Positions 16,998-24,978 of a stretch of DNA of 64,000 nt are shown one piece after another. Within the stretch, counting starts at the first letter, position 1. Every line of letters begins with the position of its first letter. Under the pieces are notes generated by a model that was given only the letters and a program-made list of their open reading frames with translations, was not told the origin of the DNA and did not search any database. The DNA is taken from assembly GCA_035248685.1 (NCBI GenBank), contig DATFHF010000047.1, positions 1-64,000 on the forward strand, written 5' to 3'. This DNA comes from Jatrophihabitans_A sp035248685. Lineage in GTDB: Bacteria; Actinomycetota; Actinomycetes; Mycobacteriales; Jatrophihabitantaceae. The translations under genes and the position numbers were made by a program.

Positions 16998-18367
16998 CGG
17001 TTCACCCGCTCTTTGCTGCGGGCCTCGGTTCGAGCACGAGCGCTGAGCAAGGCGATCAGCACGGTGATCAGGAACGACGTGATCGAAGCAGACAGCCAAC
17101 GATGGCCGAGGGTATGCAGGTCGGTGCCGGCCCTCGTCCAGAAATCCGACCAGTACTTCAGCGATCCGGGATTGATCAGCTGGTAGCTGATGAAACCGAT
17201 CAACCAGGCCAGCAGCATGCCGGGACGGGACGGCGCCGCGGCCGACACATCCCACCGGGCACTGCCGGTCACCAGCCAGCTGGCCAGCAGCGCACCGGAC
17301 ATCGGAATGAACACCGCGCCGATCAGGTAAAGGAAATTGGCGTAATCGTTGATGTTGATGGTCAGTGCCAGCACGGTAGCGATCGTCCCGATCAGCACCG
17401 TCAGCACCCGGCGATCCCAGGATGGCCGCAGGTTCTGCAGTGAGACGGCAGTGGAGTAAACATTGGCGAAGCTCTGGTCGGTCTCGCGAATCACCAGGAC
17501 CGCAAAGGCGATTGTGCCCAGCGGCAAGCCGATGAACAGGTCGAAGATCCGGTTGCCGTCCTGGTCGACCTGCGACAGCGCGACCAGTCCGATGACCAGG
17601 CAGGCCACCTGAGTTGCTCCGTAGCCCAGGAAGCCGCCGGCGAACGCCGCTCCGGGCGAGCGGGAGTGCCGGGAGTAGTCGGCTCCGAGCGGAACCCACG
17701 AGATGGTCAATGCCATCGCCGAGTCGACGGCCAGCCAGAAGCCGCTCCACGAGCCACCCGGTGGGTTCAGCGGATCGCCGTGGTGGCGCAGCAATCCGAT
17801 CGCGAGAACCACCAGCGCAAACACCACCAGCACCGAAACGTACTTGCGCAGTGCCCGGATCCAGCCCAGCGGCCGCAAGGTGAGCGCGGTGGTGACCAGA
17901 CCGGCGGAAAGAATGCACAGCCAGCGCGGCAGGTGTCCGTGGGTCAGCGCGGTCAGCCCACTGGCGATCGTCACCAGCTCGAAGATTGCCCAGCCGATGC
18001 ACTGGCCGATGTTGAGCACCGTGGGCAAGAACGAGGCTCGGGTACCGAGCAGCCCGCGCAGCAGCACCATCGCCGGGGCGCCGGTGCGGGCACCGAGCAC
18101 CAGCGAGGCGCCGAGGATCAGGCCGCCGAGGATCGAGCCCAGCACAACGGCCGCGACCGCCGCTCCGAAGCTCAGCTCGGCCACGCCGGCCGGCGCCAGG
18201 ATTGCGATCGCCCCGCTGAAACCGAGCAGGCTGACCCCGACGTTGCCCCAGAAGCCGAACTGGTCCAGCACGCTTAGCGTGCGCGGCGGGGCCTCGTTCA
18301 GGGTGACCGGGGCTTCGGCGCGGACATCTATGTCGGAACTCGGCGCGGTGCGCACTTCGACAGCCAT
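16994..18367 (-). CDS. cytX: NCS1-family permease, probable hydroxymethylpyrimidine transporter CytX
   Basis: Cytosine/purine/thiamine-type (NCS1) permease of 457 residues with about 12 transmembrane helices. It starts after a short hydrophilic leader with LDQFGFWGNVGVSLLGF and has AGARTGAPAM-like and VPLGADYSRHSRSP segments typical of the family. A TPP riboswitch directly upstream and coupling to thiG make thiamine pyrimidine (HMP) uptake the likely role; this is inference from context. GGGAGAGG five to six bases before the ATG overlaps the riboswitch 3' end, so translation is probably the regulated step. No thiC is seen, consistent with a use for imported pyrimidine. Confidence 0.85.
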   Translation of the reverse strand: MAVEVRTAPSSDIDVRAEAPVTLNEAPPRTLSVLDQFGFWGNVGVSLLGFSGAIAILAPAGVAELSFGAAVAAVVLGSILGGLILGASLVLGARTGAPAMVLLRGLLGTRASFLPTVLNIGQCIGWAIFELVTIASGLTALTHGHLPRWLCILSAGLVTTALTLRPLGWIRALRKYVSVLVVFALVVLAIGLLRHHGDPLNPPGGSWSGFWLAVDSAMALTISWVPLGADYSRHSRSPGAAFAGGFLGYGATQVACLVIGLVALSQVDQDGNRIFDLFIGLPLGTIAFAVLVIRETDQSFANVYSTAVSLQNLRPSWDRRVLTVLIGTIATVLALTININDYANFLYLIGAVFIPMSGALLASWLVTGSARWDVSAAAPSRPGMLLAWLIGFISYQLINPGSLKYWSDFWTRAGTDLHTLGHRWLSASITSFLITVLIALLSARARTEARSKERVNR

Positions 18368-18373
18368 GGCTAC

Positions 18374-18484
18374 CTCTCCCTTCGCCGGTATTAGCCGGAT
18401 CAGGTTCTAGCGGTCGGTGGCCAGGCGGGGTTCGCTCGCGACGCCACCCTCTCAGCCCGGCACGCCGGGCTCCCGCGGGGACTG
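18374..18484 (-). promoter_or_regulatory. TPP riboswitch (THI element)
   Basis: On the minus strand, the leader of cytX contains CTGAGA followed later by GAACCTGATCCGGCTAATAC and CGGCGAAGGGA, the two conserved arms of the thiamine-pyrophosphate aptamer. The 3' arm runs into the GGGAGAGG ribosome-binding site of cytX, which fits sequestration of that site when TPP is bound. Ends are approximate. Confidence 0.95.
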
Positions 18485-18486
18485 CT

Positions 18487-18494
18487 TAAGGTTA
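18487..18494. promoter_or_regulatory. Overlapping divergent -10 boxes for thiD and cytX
   Basis: TAAGGTTA reads as TAAGGT on the plus strand, six bases before the thiD GTG, and as TAACCT on the minus strand, about five bases before the 5' end of the TPP riboswitch. One short segment could therefore serve as -10 for both directions, making the two transcripts mutually exclusive. Confidence 0.45.
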
Positions 18495-18498
18495 GTAC

Positions 18499-19329
18499 GT
18501 GCTTACCGGTTGCGAAACCGCCCCGGTCGCGGCCACCGGTACCGTCCCGGTCGCGCTGACCATCGCCTCATCGGATTCCGGCGGCGGCGCCGGCGTCCAG
18601 GCCGACCTCAAGGCGTTCGCCCGGTGCGGCGTGCACGGGCTGAGCGCCATAGTCGCGCTGACCGCGCAGAACACGATGGGCGTCACCGCCATTCACGAGT
18701 GCCCGCCGGAGTTCGTAGCCGCCCAACTTGAAGCGGTGTTCGCCGACCTGCCGCCGCAGGCGGTCAAGACCGGCATGCTGTTCAGTGCGCCGATCATCCG
18801 CACGGTGGCGACCGGGTTGGCCGGCCGGCAGCTGCCGTTCGTCCTGGATCCGGTGATGATCGCATCCTCCGGCGCCCGGCTGCTGCGCGAGGATGCCGTG
18901 CAGGCGCTGGTGGAAACGCTGTTCCCATTGGCCACCGTGATCACCCCGAACCTGATGGAGGCGCAGGCGCTCACCGGCCTGGACACCGAGGACCGGCCCC
19001 GGCTGGCCGAGGCCCTGGTGGCACTGGGCGCGCGCGCCGCGCTGGTTACCGGCGGCCACGGGCGGCACCCGGTCGACCATCTGCTCGCCGGTGGCGAGCA
19101 CCTGCCGATACCGGTGCGGCGCTATCCGGTGCCGGCCGCCCACGGCGCCGGCTGTACCCACTCGGCCGCGCTGGCCGCCTGTCTCGCCCGCGGCGCCTCG
19201 CTGCCGGTCGCGGCCCGGCAGGCCGCCGAGGTGGCCAGTGCGGCGGTGTCGGCGGGGCTGACCGAGTTGGGTAGCGGGGACGGCCCGGTCGACGCGCTGG
19301 GCATCCGCGAACGACGGCCGCCGACCTAG
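18499..19329 (+). CDS. thiD: Hydroxymethylpyrimidine/phosphomethylpyrimidine kinase
   Basis: Ribokinase-fold enzyme that phosphorylates HMP and HMP-phosphate in thiamine synthesis and salvage. Visible are ALTIASSDSGGGAGVQADLKAF, AVKTGML, LPFVLDPVMIASSG, TPNLMEAQALTG, ALVTGGHG and the anion-hole PAAHGAGCTHSAALA. The usual GTGCT-type motif appears here as GAGCTHS. The GTG at 18499 has no ribosome-binding site and follows TAAGGT by six bases, so a leaderless start is likely. It is divergent from the riboswitch-controlled cytX-thiG. Confidence 0.93.
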   Translation: MLTGCETAPVAATGTVPVALTIASSDSGGGAGVQADLKAFARCGVHGLSAIVALTAQNTMGVTAIHECPPEFVAAQLEAVFADLPPQAVKTGMLFSAPIIRTVATGLAGRQLPFVLDPVMIASSGARLLREDAVQALVETLFPLATVITPNLMEAQALTGLDTEDRPRLAEALVALGARAALVTGGHGRHPVDHLLAGGEHLPIPVRRYPVPAAHGAGCTHSAALAACLARGASLPVAARQAAEVASAAVSAGLTELGSGDGPVDALGIRERRPPT

Positions 19330-19363
19330 CCGCGGCCTGCCAACCGAGCTGGCCGCTAGCGGG

Positions 19364-20248
19364 TCAGGACGCGGCGTAGCCGGCGCCGACCAGTGCGGCG
19401 AGCTCCGGCCGGGCCGCCGGCGCAATCGCGTATCGGCAGTCTGAATAACGGGAAAGCCCAGCTCGCAGTGGCTTGGCAATCAGGTCCCAGGCCTTACTGA
19501 TCGACCCGCCGATCACCAACTGGTCGGCACCGAAGCGGTCCAACCACGGCCCGACGACCCCGCCGAGGATGCTGAAGGCCCGGTCGAAGCAGGCCGTCGC
19601 CAGCTCGTCGCCGGCCCTGGCCAGTTCGGCCAACTCGCGCACGTCGACGTCGGCGTCCGGACGCCCTTCGGCATAGCCACGCCGTAGCGCCCGCCGCGAT
19701 ACCCAATCCTCCAGCGGCCGGCCGTCGTGCTCGAGCAGGTGCACCTCGGCCAGCGGCGGCACGGTCGGGCCGGCGTCGACCACCCTGCCCCGGTCCAGGA
19801 AGGCCGAGCCGATGCCGGTGCCCAGGGTCAGCGCCGCGCATCTGGTAGCCCCGATCGCCGCCCCGATCAACCACTCCCCGATCAGGAATGCGCTGGCATC
19901 ATTGACGAATCTGATCGAACCGGGCCGCTCGGGCAGCAATTCGTAGAGCGCCGATCGAACGTCCACCCCGGTCAAACCTTCGAACTTGGCGACGCCGGTG
20001 TAACGGGCGATGCCGGCCGGGTAGTCGAACGGCCCCGGCAACGCGATCCCCCAGGCGGCGCCGGGACCTGCCGACAGCCCGCCGGCGGCCGAGGCCAGGC
20101 CGGCCAACAGCTGTTCGCCGCTGGCGTCCGCTCGCAGCTCATACCGGCGAATCGCGCTCACCCGCCAGCCGTCCGGCTGCACCCAGGCGGCGGTGACATG
20201 GGTGCCGCCGACCTCCAGCACCGGATGGGCGTCGGCGCGGTCAGGCAC
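19364..20248 (-). CDS. ROK-family sugar kinase-like protein
   Basis: 294-residue protein of the ROK (repressor, ORF, kinase) family. It shows the phosphate-1 motif VLEVGGTHVTAAWV, GIALPGPFDYPAG, FVNDASAFLIGEW with the catalytic Asp, and TLGTGIGSAFL followed by VIGGSISKAWD. The zinc motif CxCGxxGC of many ROK kinases is not present, so catalytic competence is likely but the sugar is unknown. It starts at GTG 20248, 11 bases after mtr, so both probably share a transcript. Confidence 0.8.
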   Translation of the reverse strand: MPDRADAHPVLEVGGTHVTAAWVQPDGWRVSAIRRYELRADASGEQLLAGLASAAGGLSAGPGAAWGIALPGPFDYPAGIARYTGVAKFEGLTGVDVRSALYELLPERPGSIRFVNDASAFLIGEWLIGAAIGATRCAALTLGTGIGSAFLDRGRVVDAGPTVPPLAEVHLLEHDGRPLEDWVSRRALRRGYAEGRPDADVDVRELAELARAGDELATACFDRAFSILGGVVGPWLDRFGADQLVIGGSISKAWDLIAKPLRAGLSRYSDCRYAIAPAARPELAALVGAGYAAS

Positions 20249-20259
20249 CGCCGGCGCGC

Positions 20260-21651
20260 TCAGTTGAGACCCAGCTTGAGCAGGGCGTTCTCGACGACCT
20301 CCATCAGCGCCGGGTGGATCCAGTACTGCCCGCGGGCCAGCTCAGGCACTCGTTGACCCAGCGACATCGCCTGGATCAGCGGCTGAATCAGGTTGGACGC
20401 CTGATACCCGAGCAGGTGTGCGCCGAGCAGCTCACCGGTGGTCGGGTCGGCGATCAGCTTGCAGATCCCGCTGCTGTCCTCCATCGCCCAGCCGTAGGCG
20501 GTGTCGCCGTAGTCCTGCACCACGGCCCGGTACGGCCGGTCCCGGCCGCGCAGCTCGTCCTCGGTGCAGCCGACGCTGGCGATCTGCGGATCGGTAAACA
20601 CCGCCGATGGGACGAACCGATGGTCGAATGCGCGCGGCTGATCCGGATGCAGCAAGTTATACGCGACGACGCGCGCCTCATGATTGGCCACATGCTTGAG
20701 CTGGTAGTCCGAACTCACATCACCCAGCGACCAGATCCCGGGCACGGTGGTACGGCCGTAACAGTCGGTCCGGACCCGGCCGTCGGCCAGCATCTGTACC
20801 CCGGCCGCCGGCAGGCCGAGCCGGTCGGTGTTCGGGATCCGGCCGGTCGCCACCAGCAGTGCGTCCCCGGTGGCCTGCCGGCCGTCGGACAGCGTCACGC
20901 TGACTTCGCCGGGGCCGCCGGTGACGCTGACGACGTCGACGCCCAGCCGTAGGTCCCACTTTGTCGCGACCAGTTGGGTGAACCGCTCGGAGATTTCACT
21001 GTCCAGGTGCCGCAGCAGCGTGCTGCCGCGGGCGATCAGGGTGATCTGCACGCCGAGCGCGGACATGATGTGGGCGAACTCGGCACCGATGTAACCGCCG
21101 CCGAGGATCACCAGCCGCTCGGGCAGTTCGTCGATGCGCATGATGGTGTCGGAGGTGTGATACGGCACTCCGGAGACGGTCACCAGCTCCGGGATCATCG
21201 GCCGGCCGCCGGCGGCGATCACGGTCTGCTCGGCGGTAATGTCCACCGCTTCGTCGGCGGTGTCGATCCGGATGGAGTGCGCGCCGGTGAACTCGGCATG
21301 CCCGAGAAACAAGGTGGTGTTCGCGCCGTCCCGGCGGTATTCCAGGCCACCGGCCGAGATCGGGTCGATCCGGCCGAAGATCCGGTCCCGGATGTCTTTC
21401 CAGCGCACGCCGCACAGCTCCGCGTCCACCCCGTACCGTTCGGCATGACGGACGGTGTTGGCGACCTCGGCGGCATAGACGTACATCTTGGTCGGGATGC
21501 AGCCGACGTTCAGGCAGGTACCACCGAACGTGCCGGCCTCGATGACGGCCACCTGCTTGTCGTCGAAATCTGGCGTCACCAGCGAATTGCCGGAGCCGGT
21601 GCCGATGATCGCCAGATCGAAGTGCGTTGAGCTGTTCTCACTGCCTGCCAC
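20260..21651 (-). CDS. mtr: Mycothione reductase
   Basis: Flavoprotein disulfide reductase that uses NADPH to reduce mycothiol disulfide, maintaining the main low-molecular-weight thiol of actinobacteria. It has the FAD motif LAIIGTGSGNS, the redox-active pair Cys46/Cys51 in GGTCLNVGCIPTK, the NAD(P)H motif LVILGGGYIGAEFAH, the central VPGIWSLGDVSSDYQLKHVAN and the C-terminal QYWIHPALMEVVENAL with the active-site His-Glu. The distinctive IIGTGSGNS start matches Mycobacterium tuberculosis Mtr rather than lipoamide dehydrogenase. The start is GTG 21651. It is followed closely by the ROK gene. Confidence 0.95.
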   Translation of the reverse strand: MAGSENSSTHFDLAIIGTGSGNSLVTPDFDDKQVAVIEAGTFGGTCLNVGCIPTKMYVYAAEVANTVRHAERYGVDAELCGVRWKDIRDRIFGRIDPISAGGLEYRRDGANTTLFLGHAEFTGAHSIRIDTADEAVDITAEQTVIAAGGRPMIPELVTVSGVPYHTSDTIMRIDELPERLVILGGGYIGAEFAHIMSALGVQITLIARGSTLLRHLDSEISERFTQLVATKWDLRLGVDVVSVTGGPGEVSVTLSDGRQATGDALLVATGRIPNTDRLGLPAAGVQMLADGRVRTDCYGRTTVPGIWSLGDVSSDYQLKHVANHEARVVAYNLLHPDQPRAFDHRFVPSAVFTDPQIASVGCTEDELRGRDRPYRAVVQDYGDTAYGWAMEDSSGICKLIADPTTGELLGAHLLGYQASNLIQPLIQAMSLGQRVPELARGQYWIHPALMEVVENALLKLGLN

Positions 21652-21676
21652 GCTGGCAGCCTACTTGCGACGCCGA

Positions 21677-23122
21677 TCAGCCCGACTGATTGCGTTCGCG
21701 CAACAGCACGATCAGCTCTTGCTGGGATCGCACCCGCAGCTTTCGAAAGACCGAGGACAGGTGGTTGCGCACCGTGCTTTGGCTGACGTAGAGGTTGCGT
21801 GCGATGACCGGCACTCGGTCGCCGAGCAGCAGCATCCGGACCACCTCGTACTCGCGGCCGGACAGCCGGGACAGCCCCGGCAGCGGCTCCGCCACTCGAT
21901 TCGGCGGCTGCCCGACCTGGCCGTTGCCGTGCAGCCCGGATCGACCGACCTGCTGGCCGGGCAGCTTGCGCAGGGTCACGTCGATGCACATCAGCAAGGT
22001 GCCGGTGAACTGGCCGGCCCCGTCATGCAGCGGCACGATGATGAACTCCAGCCAGCGGCGCTGGCCGTCCCGACGAACCACGAACAGCTCGAACCGCTCC
22101 GGGCCGGTACGCCGAACTATCCGCTGCCACAGGTCTTCGTACGCCGCCGGATCCAGGATGTCGGCCAGTGACCCCTTGGCCACCTCGGCCGATTCGACTG
22201 CCAGCAGGGAGCCGACCCGGTCGTTGGCCCGCACCGTCCGGCCGGCCGGATCCACCACCCAGATTCCCTCGACCGCGGTACTCAGCACCGACCGCAACAA
22301 CTGCTCGTTGGCGCGTAACCGCTCAGCCAGCTCGTGCTGCTCGGTGACATCGCGCAGGTTGAGCACCATCGCCGATACCGCCAGGTCGGCGACCAGGTTG
22401 CTGATCCGCAGCTCGATCCGGCGCCAGCTACCACTCGCGTGTTGAACCCGCAGTGTCAGGTTGCGATGCGGTTCGGTGTCGGTCAGCGCCGCCTGCCACT
22501 CCGTCTCCAGCAGCGCCGCGTCCTGCGGGTGGACCAGCTCGGACATCGCCAGGCCGACCACCTCGCGGGACCGGAAGCCCAGCACCTCATGCAGCGACGG
22601 GCCAGCATAGCTGATGATCGAGTTACGGTCGCAGATCAGCACCAGGTCGCTGCCGCGTTCGGCGATCGGGCGGAACGGCCGACTGGCCGGCGGCGTCGAC
22701 CCGTCGCCGGCCGGATCCAGCGCCGTCAGCGACGCGAGCACCTCGTCCTTGCCGTCCGGTCCGACGACCAACGAGGCGGTAGTTCTGAGTGCGATCCGGT
22801 TGCCCGCCCGGGTGGTGACCTCGTGCTCGCGGATCCAGGCGCTGTTGGTGCCGACGAAAGCGAATTCGGCCAGGTCGTTCTCGGTCAGACCCCAGTCGAC
22901 CAGGTCCGCGACCCGCTGTCCCAGCGCTTCGGCGGCCGTCCAACCGAACAGCCTTTGAGCAGCCGGTGACCACAAGGTGACCACCCCGGCAAATGTGAAG
23001 CCGATAACGGCGACCAGGCCGCTCTCGGCAACCGACCGGGCTGGCTCCGGATCGTCGGCAGCCGGTGTCGAGGGATGCGGTATCTGCTTACCAGCATGGG
23101 AAAGAATGCCATCGATGTGCAT
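21677..23122 (-). CDS. PAS-domain LuxR-type transcriptional regulator
   Basis: 481-residue cytosolic regulator with three PAS folds (roughly residues 30-140, 150-265 and 270-390) and a C-terminal LuxR/GerE helix-turn-helix (LSGREYEVVRMLLLGDRVPV then IARNLYVSQSTVRNHLSSVF). The repeated pattern of a PAS core followed by a PAC-like segment (for example RIELRISNLVADLAVSAMVL) is visible in the second and third units. No transmembrane helix or kinase domain is present, so it senses a cytoplasmic signal or flavin/haem ligand of unknown kind. ATG 23122 is the start used. It reads towards mtr with a 25-base gap. Confidence 0.85.
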   Translation of the reverse strand: MHIDGILSHAGKQIPHPSTPAADDPEPARSVAESGLVAVIGFTFAGVVTLWSPAAQRLFGWTAAEALGQRVADLVDWGLTENDLAEFAFVGTNSAWIREHEVTTRAGNRIALRTTASLVVGPDGKDEVLASLTALDPAGDGSTPPASRPFRPIAERGSDLVLICDRNSIISYAGPSLHEVLGFRSREVVGLAMSELVHPQDAALLETEWQAALTDTEPHRNLTLRVQHASGSWRRIELRISNLVADLAVSAMVLNLRDVTEQHELAERLRANEQLLRSVLSTAVEGIWVVDPAGRTVRANDRVGSLLAVESAEVAKGSLADILDPAAYEDLWQRIVRRTGPERFELFVVRRDGQRRWLEFIIVPLHDGAGQFTGTLLMCIDVTLRKLPGQQVGRSGLHGNGQVGQPPNRVAEPLPGLSRLSGREYEVVRMLLLGDRVPVIARNLYVSQSTVRNHLSSVFRKLRVRSQQELIVLLRERNQSG

Positions 23123-23395
23123 CGTGGAGCTCAGCTAACCTGGGTCGTCAGTCACTACGGACGCTCGAGTCAGCGCTCGCGGCTCGCGGGTGTCTAGACG
23201 TTCTGTCACGGTTCATTCGTTCCCCCCGACTGACCCAAAGACCTGGCATCAAATTATGGAAGAGGCTGCTGGCTAGTGTGCCAGAGAATAGCCAATATGC
23301 CATTCAAGCGATAGCGGGACTTCCGCTGAACCTGTGGCCGCTGCCGGCGATCGATCCGCAGCCAGCGAACGCGGACCCGCCGCGGCCGGGCAGCG
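23123..23395. other. Intergenic region upstream of the PAS-LuxR gene
   Basis: 273 bases, less GC-rich than neighbours around 23240-23320. It should hold the promoter of the PAS-LuxR gene on the minus strand and the end of pptT. I see no strong hairpin, tRNA or coding frame. Confidence 0.5.
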
Positions 23396-24052
23396 CTAGC
23401 CTTCGAGCACGATGGCGCTCAGCGCCAATCCGTCCTCAATCAGGAATGTGCCGGTGAACCCATGTAATTCTCCGTCCGGCAGTTGCGGCCCGGGCACCAG
23501 CAGGTCGGCGACGAAGGTGCCGGCCACCGGGTCGATCCGCACGCTGGCCTGCTGAAAGTCCAACCAGCGGCCGGCCAGCGGGAACCAGGCCTTGTACACC
23601 GATTCCTTCATGGTGAACAGCAGCCGGTCCCAGTGCAGCTGGCCCGGGCAATCGGCCAACTGCCCGAGCTGATCCAGTTCCTCGGGCCGAGCGACCAGCC
23701 GCAGCACGCCATCGGGCAACGGCGCGTGCGGCTCGGCGTCGACGCCGATGCTGATCGCCTGCTCGCGACGGGCCAGCGCCGCGGCCCGGTACCCGTTGCA
23801 GTGCGTCATGCTGCCTACCACGCCGGCCGGCCACTGCGGCGCACCCCGTTCGCCCGGCAGGATCGGCTCCGGTGGCAGTCCGAGCTTGGCCAGCGCGGCC
23901 CGGGCGCAGCTCCGCACGGTCGCGAACTCGGCCCGCCGCCGGTCGACGGCACCCTGGACCACCGCTCGCTCCTGCGGGTACAGCTCGTCCTCGAAGCCGT
24001 CCCGCCGGCTTTCGGCGACCGCCACCCAGTCGGGCAGGATCCGTTCGATCAT
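23396..24052 (-). CDS. pptT: 4'-phosphopantetheinyl transferase (PptT/Sfp type)
   Basis: Transfers 4'-phosphopantetheine from CoA to carrier proteins of fatty acid, polyketide or peptide synthases. In 218 residues it carries SMTHCNGYRAAAL, the metal site IGVDAEPHAPLP and LLFTMKESVYKAWFP, the two diagnostic motifs of Sfp-type enzymes. The ATG overlaps the upstream metallophosphoesterase stop as ATGA (24049-24052). In Mycobacterium tuberculosis pptT is paired in the same way with pptH, whose product undoes the modification; the arrangement here is the same. Confidence 0.93.
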   Translation of the reverse strand: MIERILPDWVAVAESRRDGFEDELYPQERAVVQGAVDRRRAEFATVRSCARAALAKLGLPPEPILPGERGAPQWPAGVVGSMTHCNGYRAAALARREQAISIGVDAEPHAPLPDGVLRLVARPEELDQLGQLADCPGQLHWDRLLFTMKESVYKAWFPLAGRWLDFQQASVRIDPVAGTFVADLLVPGPQLPDGELHGFTGTFLIEDGLALSAIVLEG

Positions 24053-24900
24053 GCCGGTACCGGCAGGATCTGCCTGGGCCATGCGACCCCTCGCTCGCGG
24101 GGACGCCACTCCCGCGGGTAACCCAGCGAGACCTCCTCGAACCGCACGCCGTCCTCGAAGGTGGTGCGCGGGATGTGCAGGTGCCCGTAGACGACCGCGG
24201 TGGCCCGGTAGCGCAGGTGCCAGTCGCTGGTCAGCTCGGTGCCGCACCATTGGGCGAACTGCGGGTAGCGCAGCACCAGGGTGGGATGCCTGGTCAGCGG
24301 GAAGTGATTGATCAGCACCATGGGTAGTTCCGGATCGCAAGCATCCAGCCGCCGGCGGGTGTAGTCGACCCGCGACCGGCACCAGTCCTGCCGGCTGGGG
24401 AACGGGTCCGGGTGCAGCAACTGCTCGTCAACGCAGACGATCCCGGTCTGGTAGGCCAGCGCCAGCGCTTCCTGCTGGGTGTGCACGCCGGGTGGCAGAA
24501 AGCTGTAGTCGTACAGCAGGAACAGCGGCGCAAGGGTCACCGGGCCACCCGGCCCACGCCACACCGGATAGGGATCCTCCGGCGTGCTCACCCCGATGGC
24601 GCGGCACAGCTCGATCAGGTGTCGATAACGACGCTCGCCCCGCAATTTCAGCGGGTCGGACGGGTGCGACCACAGCTCGTGGTTGCCGGGCACCCACAGC
24701 ACCGCCTCGAACCGGTGCCGCAACCGGGCCAGCGTCCGTTCGATGTCGGCGGCCCGCTCTCCCACGTCGCCGGCCACGATCAGCCAATCGCCCTCGGAGG
24801 TGGGACGTAGCCCGTCCACCACGTCGCGGTTGTCGGAGTAGCCCATGTGTAGGTCGCTGACAGCGAGAAGCCGGGGTTGCCGGGTACTCGGATCAGTCAC
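24049..24900 (-). CDS. pptH: Metallophosphoesterase, PptH-like phosphopantetheinyl hydrolase
   Basis: Calcineurin-like phosphoesterase of 283 residues. All metal-site blocks are visible: LLAVSDLHMGYS, IVAGDVGE, LWVPGNHELW, MVLINHFPL and VVYGHLHIPR. Mycobacterial PptH (Rv2795c), encoded beside pptT, removes phosphopantetheine from carrier proteins; position and motifs support the same role here by homology. GTG 24900 is chosen because a longer reading would start inside the terminator hairpin of the S53 gene. The gene is translationally coupled to pptT. Confidence 0.85.
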   Translation of the reverse strand: MTDPSTRQPRLLAVSDLHMGYSDNRDVVDGLRPTSEGDWLIVAGDVGERAADIERTLARLRHRFEAVLWVPGNHELWSHPSDPLKLRGERRYRHLIELCRAIGVSTPEDPYPVWRGPGGPVTLAPLFLLYDYSFLPPGVHTQQEALALAYQTGIVCVDEQLLHPDPFPSRQDWCRSRVDYTRRRLDACDPELPMVLINHFPLTRHPTLVLRYPQFAQWCGTELTSDWHLRYRATAVVYGHLHIPRTTFEDGVRFEEVSLGYPREWRPRERGVAWPRQILPVPA

Positions 24901-24922
24901 GGTGGAAAGCCTATCCGCAGCA

Positions 24923-24966
24923 TGGCTGCACCCTCCCCCAGTGAGCAACGGGGAAGGGTGCAGCCA
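24923..24966. terminator. Terminator after the S53 peptidase gene
   Basis: Inverted repeat TGGCTGCACCCTCCCC (24923-24938) with GGGG-A-AGGGTGCAGCCA (24950-24966), one bulged base, loop about 11. It lies 12 bases beyond the S53 stop codon and just upstream of pptH on the same strand, so it would insulate pptH-pptT. Confidence 0.8.
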
Positions 24967-24978
24967 CGGTTAAGCGAA

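Noticed and set aside
16998..18002. N-terminal extension of ThiG through the permease gene
   Set aside because: It is an alternate-frame reading of cytX; ThiG homology starts at ATG 16997, which overlaps the cytX stop.
24053..24382. Longer reading of the phosphopantetheinyl transferase
   Set aside because: The extra residues are an Arg/Pro-rich shadow of the metallophosphoesterase gene.
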